DNA from: Dryococelus australis
Taxonomy: Eukaryota > Arthropoda > Insecta > Phasmatodea > Phasmatidae
DNA length: 64,000 nt
Assembly (NCBI GenBank): GCA_029891345.1
Contig: CM056993.1
Span: 276,226,016-276,290,015 of the forward strand
Direction of reading: 5' to 3'
Part shown: in pieces, positions 12,614-21,422 of the stretch
Layout of the letters: each line of letters starts with the position of its first letter
Position numbering within the stretch: the stretch's first letter is position 1
The notes under the pieces: model-generated
Database searches by the model: none
The model's input: only the letters and a program-made list of their open reading frames with translations
What the model was told of the DNA's origin: nothing
Program-made: the position numbers and the translations under genes

Positions 12614-12722
12614 ATATGTTTTTTTTTTCAGTCTTTGTATGATAACCAAATTTTTTAACATTGAAAATATTTTAGGCACGTGACCATACTGAAAACACGG
12701 TCAGGCACGGGCTAACCCCTAG

Positions 12723-13696
12723 TTATATAATTGTCAGCGTTGTCATAGGTATTTGAATTATAAGGACCTTGAAACTTTCTAATTTTGTTGTTGCAGCTAA
12801 ATAGTGTTTTATTTTATAATTTGTGTTACAGGGACCTATTTTTGCGTTGGTATATACGTGGGCCTGTTGTGCGTTTGTACAAATGTACTATATTCTTGCG
12901 TGTATATAGTTAATATTTTGGCCAAATACCTGCCAACTCATCAGTGTTTAATGGACTTGTCTAAACTTGATAAACGCCACTTAAATTTAAACATTTTTCA
13001 GTACTTAAACATGCATGTTACTATTTAGTATTAATTACCTGTTCCATCAATGCCTATTAACGACTATTGATTTTCTGTAGTGTTTCTTAATTTGTAAGCA
13101 CTATTAATTTTTTCTTCTAAATCGTAATAAGCAAGTGTAAATTATAATAATGGTTCAGTGTAAGATAAGGCAGATATGCTTTAACTGTGCCAAATAAAGA
13201 CGATTTATTATTACTATAACTATTATTACATAAGAACTATTTCTTACTGCGCATTACCTACAAACCTATTTTCTCCCTGTTTTATTAATATTATATATAA
13301 CATTAATTTTATGATTTATACGTAGAATAAATGAAAATGTTTAATTTAACCAAAAATAATACATGTTTTACGTTAACAGAGGTATAAAAACGAATATGAC
13401 ACATAGCATTTTAAGGCAGACCCACGCACGTCATACGTGGGGTGATTTTTCATAGGTTTGATTCAGAAAGTGTGAAGAAACCGCGAATAGACTATATAGT
13501 CCTATATGTATATAGAGAGGTCGCTGACCCTGGTGACTTGTCGCACCCACTAGCGAACCCAGTGCCGACGTGCCTGGAACACGACTCGCTCCAGCTACGC
13601 GCAACAGCACGGCTCACTCCGGCTACGTGCGAAAGCACGCGTATGTCAGCGGCGGGTGTCCATAGCGTGGTTCGCACGGCGGGGGTCGAGTGCCTG
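12723..13696. other. No recognisable feature
   Basis: AT-rich, with several AATAAA-like words but no gene context. A reading frame at 12804-13028 (74 codons) looks like chance. From about 13440 the sequence becomes more GC-rich, with the motif CGCTCCAGCTACGCGCAACAG repeated in altered form, but no gene is recognised. Confidence 0.35.
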
Positions 13697-13899
13697 TAAT
13701 GCCGCAGGCGCCGACAAACAACACGGCCGAGTCCCTGGTGAACAACATTAAGGGTGTTGGACCCCCCCCCCCCCCCCTCCCCCCCCAAAAAAAAATTTTG
13801 ACGTGAATACGTATTTAAATTTGCAACCATAGTGGGAGACAATCCAGAAAATACGCTGATGATATAATCGGGGGGGGGGGGGGGTACAGTTTGGCATTG

Positions 13900-14637
13900 A
13901 AGTTAAGTGAAGAGATTTGGGCGGCTCTATAAGGGCGCCGCCTACTTGGAGGTTTTTATCACGTTTCAGGAAGACAAGCGCGGTACCGATAAGGACGACA
14001 TTGGCACGCGCGGCGGATGCCTCTTCGCTCCTACGCGCTAGGCGCTGAACTAGCGTGCAGTGTTTCCATTGTGCTGCGTGTACCTATGGGACTTGAAGCG
14101 GCGACAGTATCATTTTATTGGTGGAAAGTCTGTACCCAGGTTCACTGCAGATCCCAATAATAGTTTCGCAGGTTTCCAGCCAGTATATTATGAGCTACAG
14201 CAGTGTGAAAAAGCCGATTTTAGCTATGTTGGAGGGCTCGGGAATAGCATTTATAATGTACATGATGTATTGAGAGTATTATACGTACCTCGCCCGAAAT
14301 GTGTTTTATTTTCGTGCATTGGTATCATGGGGACACGTTCAATGATACGTTAAAAAAAAACGCTGATTTAAAACACTCTGCAGCACATTTCCACCGCCAG
14401 GTAGACGGCGCCCTTAACAGCGAGGTCTTGAGAGCTGATGCGGGTGATTAAAGTGAATATGGAGCGGCGCCGGAATGAAAAGGCGGGGGAAACGGGAGAT
14501 CCCCGAGAAAACCCACCCCCCAACGGCATCGTCCGACACGATTCCCACTTACGAAAATCCGGTGACTGGGCGGGGATAGAGCCCGGTTCGCCTTGGTGGG
14601 AGGCGAGTGTGCTAATCGCTCAACCACGGTAGACCCC
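13900..14637 (-). mobile_element. tRNA-derived SINE split by a TTAA MITE
   Basis: The minus-strand head is at 14565-14637, with B-box-like GGGCTCTATCCCC and a GAGCGATTAGC D-arm-like segment. The body runs down to 14415. The tail (GGGCGGCTC) is displaced to about 13900-13928 by a MITE. Flanking TTTGGCATTG repeats are a clear 10-bp target-site duplication, as expected for LINE-mobilised SINEs. The empty site is seen at about 5550. Confidence 0.9.
13929..14417 (+). mobile_element. TTAA-flanked MITE family B, copy 2 (nested in SINE)
   Basis: Terminal inverted repeats read GGGCGCCGCCTACTTGG on the left and CCAGGTAGACGGCGCCC on the right. The right side is followed by TTAA (14414-14417). The left flank is ATAA, a one-base variant. 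The length between flanks is 481 bp. It interrupts the SINE tail exactly at a CTCTTAAC-type site, so TTAA was the target. It contains an open frame of 97 codons at 14060-14353 with counterparts in other copies. Confidence 0.85.
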
Positions 14638-14912
14638 TTTGGCATTGCAGCTCCGAATGTATGGTCTACAATCAAAATTCAATTACACCATCCGATTCCC
14701 AAAGGATCAAAGAATATGTTAGGTTGAGTGAGGACTGCGAAGCATCGCGCGCGGAAAAATTGGAGGGAGTAAAGGGGAAAAAAAGGGGGGGGGGGAATTT
14801 TGAGATTGTTTCGCTGCGTCTCATAACTTACGCGTAGTATAACTTTTGACTAGAAACTACGACGCTCGTTTTAATTTCAATCGACAACTCTCGCCAAGAT
14901 CAATCGACTGCG

Positions 14913-15620
14913 GGTATAAAAACATTAGTGTGGCGTGGTTATGGTGAAATTGTATGCGTTAAGTGTAAAAAATTAAGAAAACTTAACACAATGTCGGTCT
15001 ATACTCGTCAAAATGCCAAGTCGAAATACAGAAATTGTATACGGTTGGAAAGAGCATCTCAAAAGCAATCCAGTGATACCCATAAAACCTCATGATCGAG
15101 TGAATCGGTGCCAGGAACGTAAAATAAATATCAAGGCGTCGGAGCACGTCAACGTAGACGTATTCACGCAAAACAGACGGCCGTGTCTCCAACACATCCT
15201 CACCCAATTTTTTAATTTCATATTTGTACCAAATATTGTCCAACTCATACGCATTGTATGTGATGACATTTTCGACGAATAAAAAAAGTTACTTTTTTTT
15301 TTATAATTCTATGTTTGATGTCAAATGCAAAATTCTGTTTTGTTGCAGCCTGTAATAACAATTACAAAGTTGTACAGACGAAAAAATTTGCAAAGGAAAC
15401 TACTCTCGTGTGTTATCGCATTACACATATGTAATCACCAAATAAGTTATATACATATACGTGAAAAAAGTTGAATAAAAAAGGTTTTGCATATTTTTAA
15501 CGTTTTTTTTTTAATGTATGAACTCTTATTTGGTGATAACATATATGTGAAACAGTAACCCATGGCGTTAGTTTTAATACAGCAATCTGTTTAGAAAATA
15601 TGCAGCAGCACTGTCGCTAT
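14913..15620. other. Flank of the large element; contains a small hairpin repeat
   Basis: AT-rich. Overlapping open frames occur on both strands at 14983-15282 (86-89 codons) with no recognisable domain, and are probably chance. A near-palindromic element lies at 15424-15549. Confidence 0.35.
15424..15549. repeat. Small foldback/palindromic repeat (about 126 bp)
   Basis: CACATATGTAATCACCAAATAAG at the left pairs with CTTATTTGGTGATAACATATATGTG at the right, an inverted repeat of about 33 bp with small mismatches. It may be a tiny MITE. No target duplication was resolved. Confidence 0.6.
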
Positions 15621-16540
15621 AGTATAAACTGTGCTAGTAGAGACAGCGGCGGGTTACTGGGGCACCTGGTGCAAGAGTGTCATAAGTCGCAATTGGTGCA
15701 AGAGTGGGCTAAGTGCCAAATTATGATATGCAAATGTTATTAAATAAGTGTTTAATTGATTGCATAATTAGATTGATAGATTAATTAAATACATTAATCC
15801 GATTAATTGATTGATAAAATAATGTTTTGATGTCAATAAAATTTATATTAAAATTCTTTGATATCAGAACTCTTATTTTATTGGTGTCATAAGGATGATA
15901 TTGGCGGAGCAGCATCTATGTGTTCTCTGTGACGTCCTGGAGTCAACTAGGGGAGTGGGTTGTAATTGCTTATATAGGAGTTAATGTTGGTGTAAGAGTC
16001 GTATAAGGACTATTTTATTACCTTTTTTTGTTGGTGACATATGCGAATAATGAGCAGGTCTGGAGGCATACTGAGTAATTAGATACAGGAGAGATGTTTT
16101 ATTTTCGGCAAAGTAAATATTTTTTAATGAAGAGAGACTATCTATTAATTTAAATGTACGAATCGAGCAAATACTAAGCCTAATCACATCTCGAATAGCA
16201 TAAAAGGAACTAACTATTTCAGCAAAACAAATGCAATAACCATGAACCACTAACCAAAAGACTTTAATCATGTAATTTATATTAATATCAACAAAACGTA
16301 ACTGATCTTCACTTTGATCATGTAGTCGACAAAACCAAACACATACCATTAAAACTACTTTAACCATGCAATTACCAAATGAATGAAACAAATTTAATCA
16401 AACAAAATGTAACTGAATTCATTAAACAAAGTTAATCAATCATTAATGACAAGAACCAAGCTAATATCAAATTACAACTCACCACCATTCCGAATCCCCT
16501 TCCCCCTCCCAACACGAATATAAATACATGATCCACCCTC
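15621..16540 (+). repeat. Left terminal inverted repeat of the Polinton-type element
   Basis: Examples of pairing with the right arm are GGTGCAAGAGTGGGCTAAGTG, GTGACGTCCTGGAGTC, TTTATATTAATATC and AATTACAACTCACC. The match is interrupted by small indels and fades after about 16540. The outer boundary near AGTATAAACTGTGCTAGTAG is approximate because the terminal bases are diverged. Confidence 0.85.
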
Positions 16541-16788
16541 ATCGGATCTCTAAACATGCAACAATAAAGTTTAAATCAAAACGAACTGATTCATTACATC
16601 ATAAATCAAATTAAATAGATTACCACCCAAACAATAGGAATGACTGCACAATAATTGTACATCCGTTCTCCCTCAAAATCGATAGGTTTATTAAGTGAAT
16701 AGCACATCAAATGGTATTTAAAATATTTTTATTTAATATAAAACAATTTAAAAATAATTCTACTTTAATCTTTTAAGATCCTTATTCT

Positions 16789-17800
16789 TCACCCACGAGT
16801 TGTGCGCTTTAGAGATACTTCTCCATTGTGCCAATCACCTATTCCTTTCCCTTTAATGATTTTATCAACCAAATACTCATTTGGAGAAGAAACTTTTTGC
16901 AATTCAGGTTTGTAAAACCACATGTTATAGGTTCTCCATCATAGGTTTCTAGATAATACACTTTGGGAAACGAATTTATAAATGAAATAATTTTAAAAAT
17001 CTCGTATGACTAATAAATTGGTTATTTTTTCTCAAAGACAGATTTCAGCTTAGACACTTGTACATAAAAAACAACTTTGAACTTTGGTTTCCTCTCATCA
17101 AATACTTTAATATTAATATGCACAGTTTTCATCAATCTATTGTCCGTAATCTTTTCAGGCACCATTTTAATAGTTCTATGATATCTGAAATTATAAAATT
17201 TAAGTATTTCAGGCAAAATGTCCACCCAATTGTACATCCCCTTGATGTGAAATGCTTGTATATTAGCTGTTTCAAGCTCTTGTTAAACCTCTTGACAACA
17301 ATGGCTTTAAGGACTAAATTATTTACATAATGATTGATACCATAATCTGTCAGTTTCTGTAAAGAAACATTAAAGAACTCTGTTCCTTTGTTGGTTTAGA
17401 GTGAATTTGGCATTATTTCTCGCAAAGCAATCTTCATTGTAATGCTTACCTGTTTCCCTTAATTATTCTTGATAGGTACTCCCAGCCATTTTTTGGAATA
17501 AACATCTATTATGGTGTTAAAATATTTGTATCCCTTATTGTATTTCGAAAGTGATGTAATATCACAAATAAGCTTGAAAAAGATAATTTAAGCCTTTGGT
17601 AATAACACATCTTCTAGGAAAGGTTATATTTACAGAGGCATGAAGCTCTTGAGTAATCTTACTGAACTTCATTGGTAATATACATCTACAGTCAATTCTT
17701 CAATAATAGAAACAATTTTGTTCATATGTTAATTATACCCAGACTCTCTTGAAGCGATGACCAATTCATTAGGATTGTTCTAATATACAGGATAAAACCA
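16789..17800 (-). pseudogene. Integrase (rve/DDE family), Polinton type, degenerate
   Basis: This would catalyse insertion of the element DNA into the host chromosome. On the minus strand one broken frame runs from a NPNELVIASRESGYN segment (about 17795) through a core with CDITS, the NKGYKYF and IIDVYSKK strands, then TNKGTEFFN, then VVKRFNKSLK and YHRTIKMVPEKI. It ends in a C-terminal SH3/chromo-like part with FKVVFYVQVSKLKSVFEKK followed by YYLETYDGEPI. In this family the second catalytic Asp precedes the G-x-E-F motif and the catalytic Glu precedes R-F-N. Here those positions read Asn and Lys, so two of the three DDE residues are lost. Several in-frame stops are present. The longest intact piece is 17022-17237. 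The start is uncertain. Confidence 0.75.
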
Positions 17801-17810
17801 ATCGCCAACT

Positions 17811-18600
17811 TCATCCTTATATATTCCACTTCCAACAATATTGCTTAATAAATGTAGTTTAGGATGATCATCATCATCATCTGAACGTTTAGTTACAGTC
17901 GTTTGACGAACAAGATCTTTTCATTTCTCCAAATCGATATTGAAATAACTATTCGGAACTTTTTAAAATAATAATTCAAAGAATTCTTCAATAACATCAG
18001 TTACATAATCACCTACTTGAATTATATTCTCAGGCAAAGACTTAATTACAGAATCTCCCAGAAACCATATATTTACATGTCGATATATACCAAATACTGT
18101 ATCGCGAAAAGGCGAAGATTGTTTTATTGCAAAATAACATCATGTTAATTGAGACAGCTTTTTTTTCTTTATAGGTTCTTACGATTTAATTTCCCCTGGT
18201 GGTTCATTATACATATTTAGCACAGAATGTAATGTATCCATTCTACTTGTAACAGGTTTAAATATTTCTTAATTCAAAACACCCCGTTCCATTAAAGCAT
18301 GTTAAGCTTGTAAATATTGTGCCTTCACTACAGATATAACTGTATGTAATTCTGTAGCAGTCAGACATATTTCTTTGCTTTCATTAACTTTCAAACTATT
18401 TATATATAAATTAAGTCGATGGTTTTTTAGTGGGTGTATTAGGTCGATTAGTTTGTACTTTTTCAATCTAATCGACTTTACTCAAGAGTATGTCTCATTT
18501 ACTCACAGTTTTAACCCTCAAATCGTTACTAAAAAGTTTATTCGAGAGTTCAAATCATCAATTTGCTTTTTCAATTCTGTTTGTGTAGCTAAAGCAAATG
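17811..18600 (-). pseudogene. Unidentified Polinton-associated ORF, degenerate
   Basis: The minus-strand frame lies directly upstream of the integrase. Readable blocks include LKQIDDLNSRINFL near the N terminus, ICLTATELHTVISVVKAQYLQ, RMDTLHSVLNMYNEPPGE, SPFRDTVFGIYRH, WFLGDSVIKSLPENI, DYVTDVIEEFF, and a DDDDDHPKLHLLSNIVGSGI block ending WFYPVY plus stop. The N-terminal part is coiled-coil-like and an acidic linker precedes the C terminus. Three or more stops interrupt it. I do not recognise the family with confidence. Its location between ATPase and integrase suggests an element-encoded structural or accessory protein. Confidence 0.45.
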
Positions 18601-18614
18601 TTTAATCGATCAAT

Positions 18615-18857
18615 TCAACACATATATTGCATCATTTCATCCATTTGTGTATCAAATTTTTTATAAATTGTAGCACTTGCCATTTCACTAATTGAATTTT
18701 TTTTGTGTTTCAAATGTCCGTTTGTTCTACTTTCTATAATTTGCAATGAAATCATCACATTTGCCAATATTTCCGAAATATAACAAATATTAGCAGACAA
18801 TTTTGTAATAGTTTCAATTATGTTTATCAATTTAGCATGCATATCGGTCGATTGCAA
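18615..18857 (-). CDS. Small unidentified ORF (80 codons)
   Basis: The frame starts MQSTDMHAKLINIIETITKL and is open for 80 codons. It is mostly helical in character with heptad-like Ile/Leu spacing. It lies between the ATPase relic and the integrase-side ORF and could be the N-terminal remnant of the neighbouring gene or a separate small protein. It has no recognisable domain, and it may be chance in AT-rich sequence. Confidence 0.3.
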   Translation of the reverse strand: MQSTDMHAKLINIIETITKLSANICYISEILANVMISLQIIESRTNGHLKHKKNSISEMASATIYKKFDTQMDEMMQYMC

Positions 18858-18990
18858 TTTATATACGTTTAGTGTAATGGTAATATATCAATATGACCAT
18901 TCAAATCACAATTATCATCGCGATTTCTCGTTAAACAGGTATTGTAATGATTGTGTTTTATACCGCTATGTCCAAACTTTGAAATACTCA

Positions 18991-19710
18991 CTATTCTTCA
19001 TCTGGAAGTAAAAAACTGCCAAATCCACACCTATATCTTCCTTTATATAGGGGAAGCATAGGTATAATTACTAGAAAACCATATTTGTTTTTCCAATAGT
19101 AAAAACACATGTCTTTAAACTTTGTAAATTTCATATCGCCTAAAACACAATCATTGTAAATATGTTGTCGATTCATATTGCCCATTTTAAACACAATTAA
19201 CATATTTGCATTATCATGGAAATTATGTTTTGGAATACATGCATAACTTGCGATAGATTAAAAAAATCGACATTTGAAAGTCTACCAAAACTGAATATTG
19301 TTGTATTTCACCCTGTGGTTCGCACCAAACGTCGTCAAATATAAATACAGAATCGGGTAATGATTCATTCGGAGGCACAATATCTTCTTTATTTGTAAAA
19401 GGGAAATATCACATTCCTTCAATTAACGGCAAAAGTCGCTAATCGTTGATATTTATATTGTTGTATTGTTTTAGAAAACACATATACGTTATCAAATTTA
19501 AGTTCATTTGGATGTTCCAACAGCAACACAATAACACATGCTTTTCAACATGAAGAAGGGCTGCTTATTATACAGCGTAAATTTGATGTTAAAAGAATAC
19601 CATGTTTCTGTTCAACTATGTTTTCTTTCGTATTTACAATTACTGGGGGATGACAATTATGTTTTATAACCTTCTTTTCTAGAGTATTAGGAAATATATT
19701 AATGTTGAAA
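18991..19710 (-). pseudogene. Genome-packaging ATPase (FtsK/HerA-A32 type), degenerate
   Basis: This would power DNA packaging into capsids. On the minus strand one can follow HNCHPPVIVN, then LLTSNLRCIISSPSSC followed by stop-KAC at the Walker A (P-loop) position. Next come LLEHPNELKFDNVYVFSKTIQQYKYQRL, a Walker B strand SVFIFDDVWCE (about 19345), and a C-terminal block with NMLIVFKMGNMNRQHIYNDCV, DMKFTKFKDMC, WKNKYGFLVI and GRYRCGF, ending at 18991. The P-loop glycines and the Thr are substituted or replaced by a stop, and at least two frameshifts separate the blocks. The block order matches Polinton ATPases as I know them. The start is not determinable. Confidence 0.7.
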
Positions 19711-19764
19711 CTATAAATGTAGGTCCATATATAGGTTTACATTCAGTTAAAAACAATAGCCCGT

Positions 19765-20331
19765 ACTGAACGTAACAAAAAAGGATGTGGAGTATTAAAT
19801 ACATTGATTAACAAATTACCATTTGACTTGCATTTACCAAAATACAGTTATTGCAGACCCGGAATTAAGCTCGCAGAACATCTGGAGTGAAAAGATCAAG
19901 GAATAAATGCTTTGGATAATGCTTGTAAGGAACATGATATAGTATATGATCGAACAAACGAGTTGAAAGAAAGACATATAGAGGATAGAATTCTAGCAAA
20001 TAAAGTAACAAATATGAGGAAGAATTTGTCTACATCTACAGGTGAAATGCTAGGCGCTTGGGTTTTTGACAAAGTTATGTGGGCAAAGGTGAAAAGAGGC
20101 ATGGGCATAAAATGCAAAACGAAACAAAAACCCAAGAAAGGTGGAATATTACCATTCATAATTTCAGTATAATCAGCTTTTGGAGCTTTACTTGTAGGTG
20201 TTTCAGCTCTAGCTAAATCAAGTACATCAAGTGGTAAAGGAATATATCTTAAACCATATAAAGTCGGTCAAGGACAAAAAAACTCCAAACGTAAATGCAG
20301 AAATAAACGAAATAAATGCATAAAGTCCTGA
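19765..20331 (+). pseudogene. Phospholipase A2-domain capsid-associated protein, one or two stops
   Basis: The frame runs from KKGCGVLNTLINKLPF through YCRPGIKLAEHLE, then a TGA stop, KDQGINALDNACKEHDIVYD, RHIEDRILANKVTN, a basic stretch, a second stop after FIISV, then ALLVGVSALAKS and GKGIYLKPYK. The Cys-x-Pro-Gly calcium-loop type motif and the His-Asp pair in CKEHDIVYD are the hallmarks of the PLA2 fold, as in parvovirus VP1 and related viral proteins, where it helps virions breach membranes. The C-terminal hydrophobic glycine-rich segment plus basic tail resembles virus minor capsid peptides. The catalytic His-Asp is intact and the interruptions are TGA and TAA. It is the first gene of the plus-strand block and its end overlaps the protease frame. 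Confidence 0.75.
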
Positions 20332-20727
20332 ATAGCCTTCCAAAACATGCATTAACAAGACATTTGTGTATTTATAAAGAAACTGGATATTCCATATTTC
20401 TAAGGCATGTACGAGAGACAAATTACTGAAGAAAACACACCTTCATGAATGTATGATTGTTAATTTAGATTCGAAACAAAATGAAAGGAACACATTAGGT
20501 TGCACTAATTAGAAATTTAAATCAATTATTGTATTATAGCAGTTTTGGCGACTTACATCCTCAAATTGAAATACACAATTATATGAAAGACATGCAATTA
20601 AGATATAATTACAAAACGGAACAATTACCAAATACACTCAATTGTGGGCATTTGTGTTTACGTTTTCTGACTGTAAATAGGTTATATACGTCTAATGTAT
20701 TAGTACAACAGTTTAGTAATATGTAAA
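20316..20727 (+). pseudogene. Adenovirus-type (Ulp1-like) cysteine protease, degenerate
   Basis: This would cleave capsid precursors during virion maturation. A single uninterrupted register starts at ATG 20316, overlapping the end of the PLA2-domain gene. It carries GTH-stop-VAL at the catalytic His region (about 20496), then LLYYSSFGDLHPQIEI, then NTLNCGHLCLRFL with the catalytic Cys (about 20655), ending at TAA after QQFSNM. Four stop codons (TGA, TGA, TAG, TAG) interrupt it with no frameshift, so decay is by substitution only. The Trp normally following the catalytic His is one of the stops. The length of about 135 codons is short for the family, and the order His, then Asp-containing strand, then Cys is as expected. 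Confidence 0.75.
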
Positions 20728-20850
20728 TTATGTTGATATTGGGTGGAAATTCTTCGCGATTGCGGTCGATGTATTTCCAAGCTTTGGCGTTTATGGAGAA
20801 TAGCAAATAAGTCTAATCGAATTCGTTACTTACAAAAGCATACCAAACAT
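20728..20850 (+). other. Spacer between protease and capsid-type ORF
   Basis: A short stretch with an open run RLRSMYFQALAFMENSK ending in TAA. It may be the C-terminal remnant of the protease after a frameshift, but this is not certain. Confidence 0.3.
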
Positions 20851-21420
20851 CGATATAAACAATGAATCATTTACATTCAAGATCTGTGGAAAAAACATAT
20901 AAAATTGTGATTCTGGTAGGATCTTATGAGTTGTACGATTTAGAAATGTTCAATTAATATGACATTTCCAGCAAATGTACAATTCCAATTACATGGAAAT
21001 CCAAATATGTTAACTAGTGTGATGTATAGTAATGTCGATATCGATTTCACAGAAGACAATTCAATTGCAAATATATTATGTTGTGAAAGGAGAGTATATC
21101 CAGCTAATCAATTACACGAAATGTCAAAATAGGTTAAAATATTGTCGGTTAATGTATGCCATATAAATGTTAATATTGAAGGTGTATCATATCTGAATGA
21201 AAAACCAACAAATACAATATATGAATTCACATGTGCAAAGGCTCCAGGATAAAAAATAATTAAAAAACTGAATACTCTGATATATTTTCCAGTAATAGTT
21301 AATCGAGTGGATGAATTAGTTATTACAATTGTCGATCAAGACAGTAAACTGATTAATTTTAGAAACAAAGAAATTACTGTTCGAGTACATTTTAAAAAAA
21401 GCTATATAAACATGTGCATT
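20851..21420 (+). pseudogene. Capsid-associated protein, candidate minor capsid/penton-like relic
   Basis: Readable blocks are VGSYELYDLEMFN near the N terminus, then MTFPANVQFQLHGNPNM, NVDIDFTEDNSIANIL, VYPANQLHEMSK, YLNEKPTNTIYEFT, LIYFPVIVNRVDELVITIVDQD, and a C-terminal INFRNKEITVRVHFKK. The strand-rich pattern ending in a VDQD...NFRNKEITVRVH motif is one I associate with proteins encoded next to the double-jelly-roll gene in insect Polinton-type elements. At least one frameshift near 20955 and two stops are present. It lies between protease and main capsid gene. The precise role, minor capsid or accessory, is inference. Confidence 0.5.
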
Positions 21421-21422
21421 CC

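Larger units (their letters stand above)
10729..12722. mobile_element. Foldback element with arms carrying tRNA-like 38-mer arrays
   Basis: The ends are CTAGGGG (10729) and CCCCTAG (12722). The arms, about 10729-11280 and 12130-12722, are inverted copies. Left-arm AATTTGGTTATCATACAAGGACTGA pairs with right-arm TCAGTCTTTGTATGATAACCAAATT. Left TTGAAGAACTTCTGTTGAGTTTCAA pairs with right TTGAAACTCAACAACAGTTCTTCAA. The inner spacer of about 850 bp has no recognisable transposase. The arms hold arrays of GTGGGGCC...AGTGGCTCAGTGGATAGAAC units, three on the left and six on the right. The flanks share AGTAACTAGGGG/CCCCTAGTTAT, so the true terminus may extend a few bases. Superfamily unknown. Confidence 0.8.
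13697..14912 (+). repeat. Repeat E, copy 2, split by a SINE
   Basis: The left part (13697-13899) and right part (from 14638) match the uninterrupted copy at 5.4-5.7 kb. The interruption is flanked by the 10-bp duplication TTTGGCATTG (13890-13899 and 14638-14647). The last portion, 14808-14912, matches copy 1 in inverted orientation, so an inversion or a second inverted copy is present. Homopolymer tracts of 16 C (13762-13777), 15 G (13870-13884) and 11 G (14785-14795) lie within it. Confidence 0.75.

Noticed and set aside
14983..15282. Overlapping sense and antisense frames as a gene
   Set aside because: Both strands are open over the same AT-rich bases with no recognisable motif.
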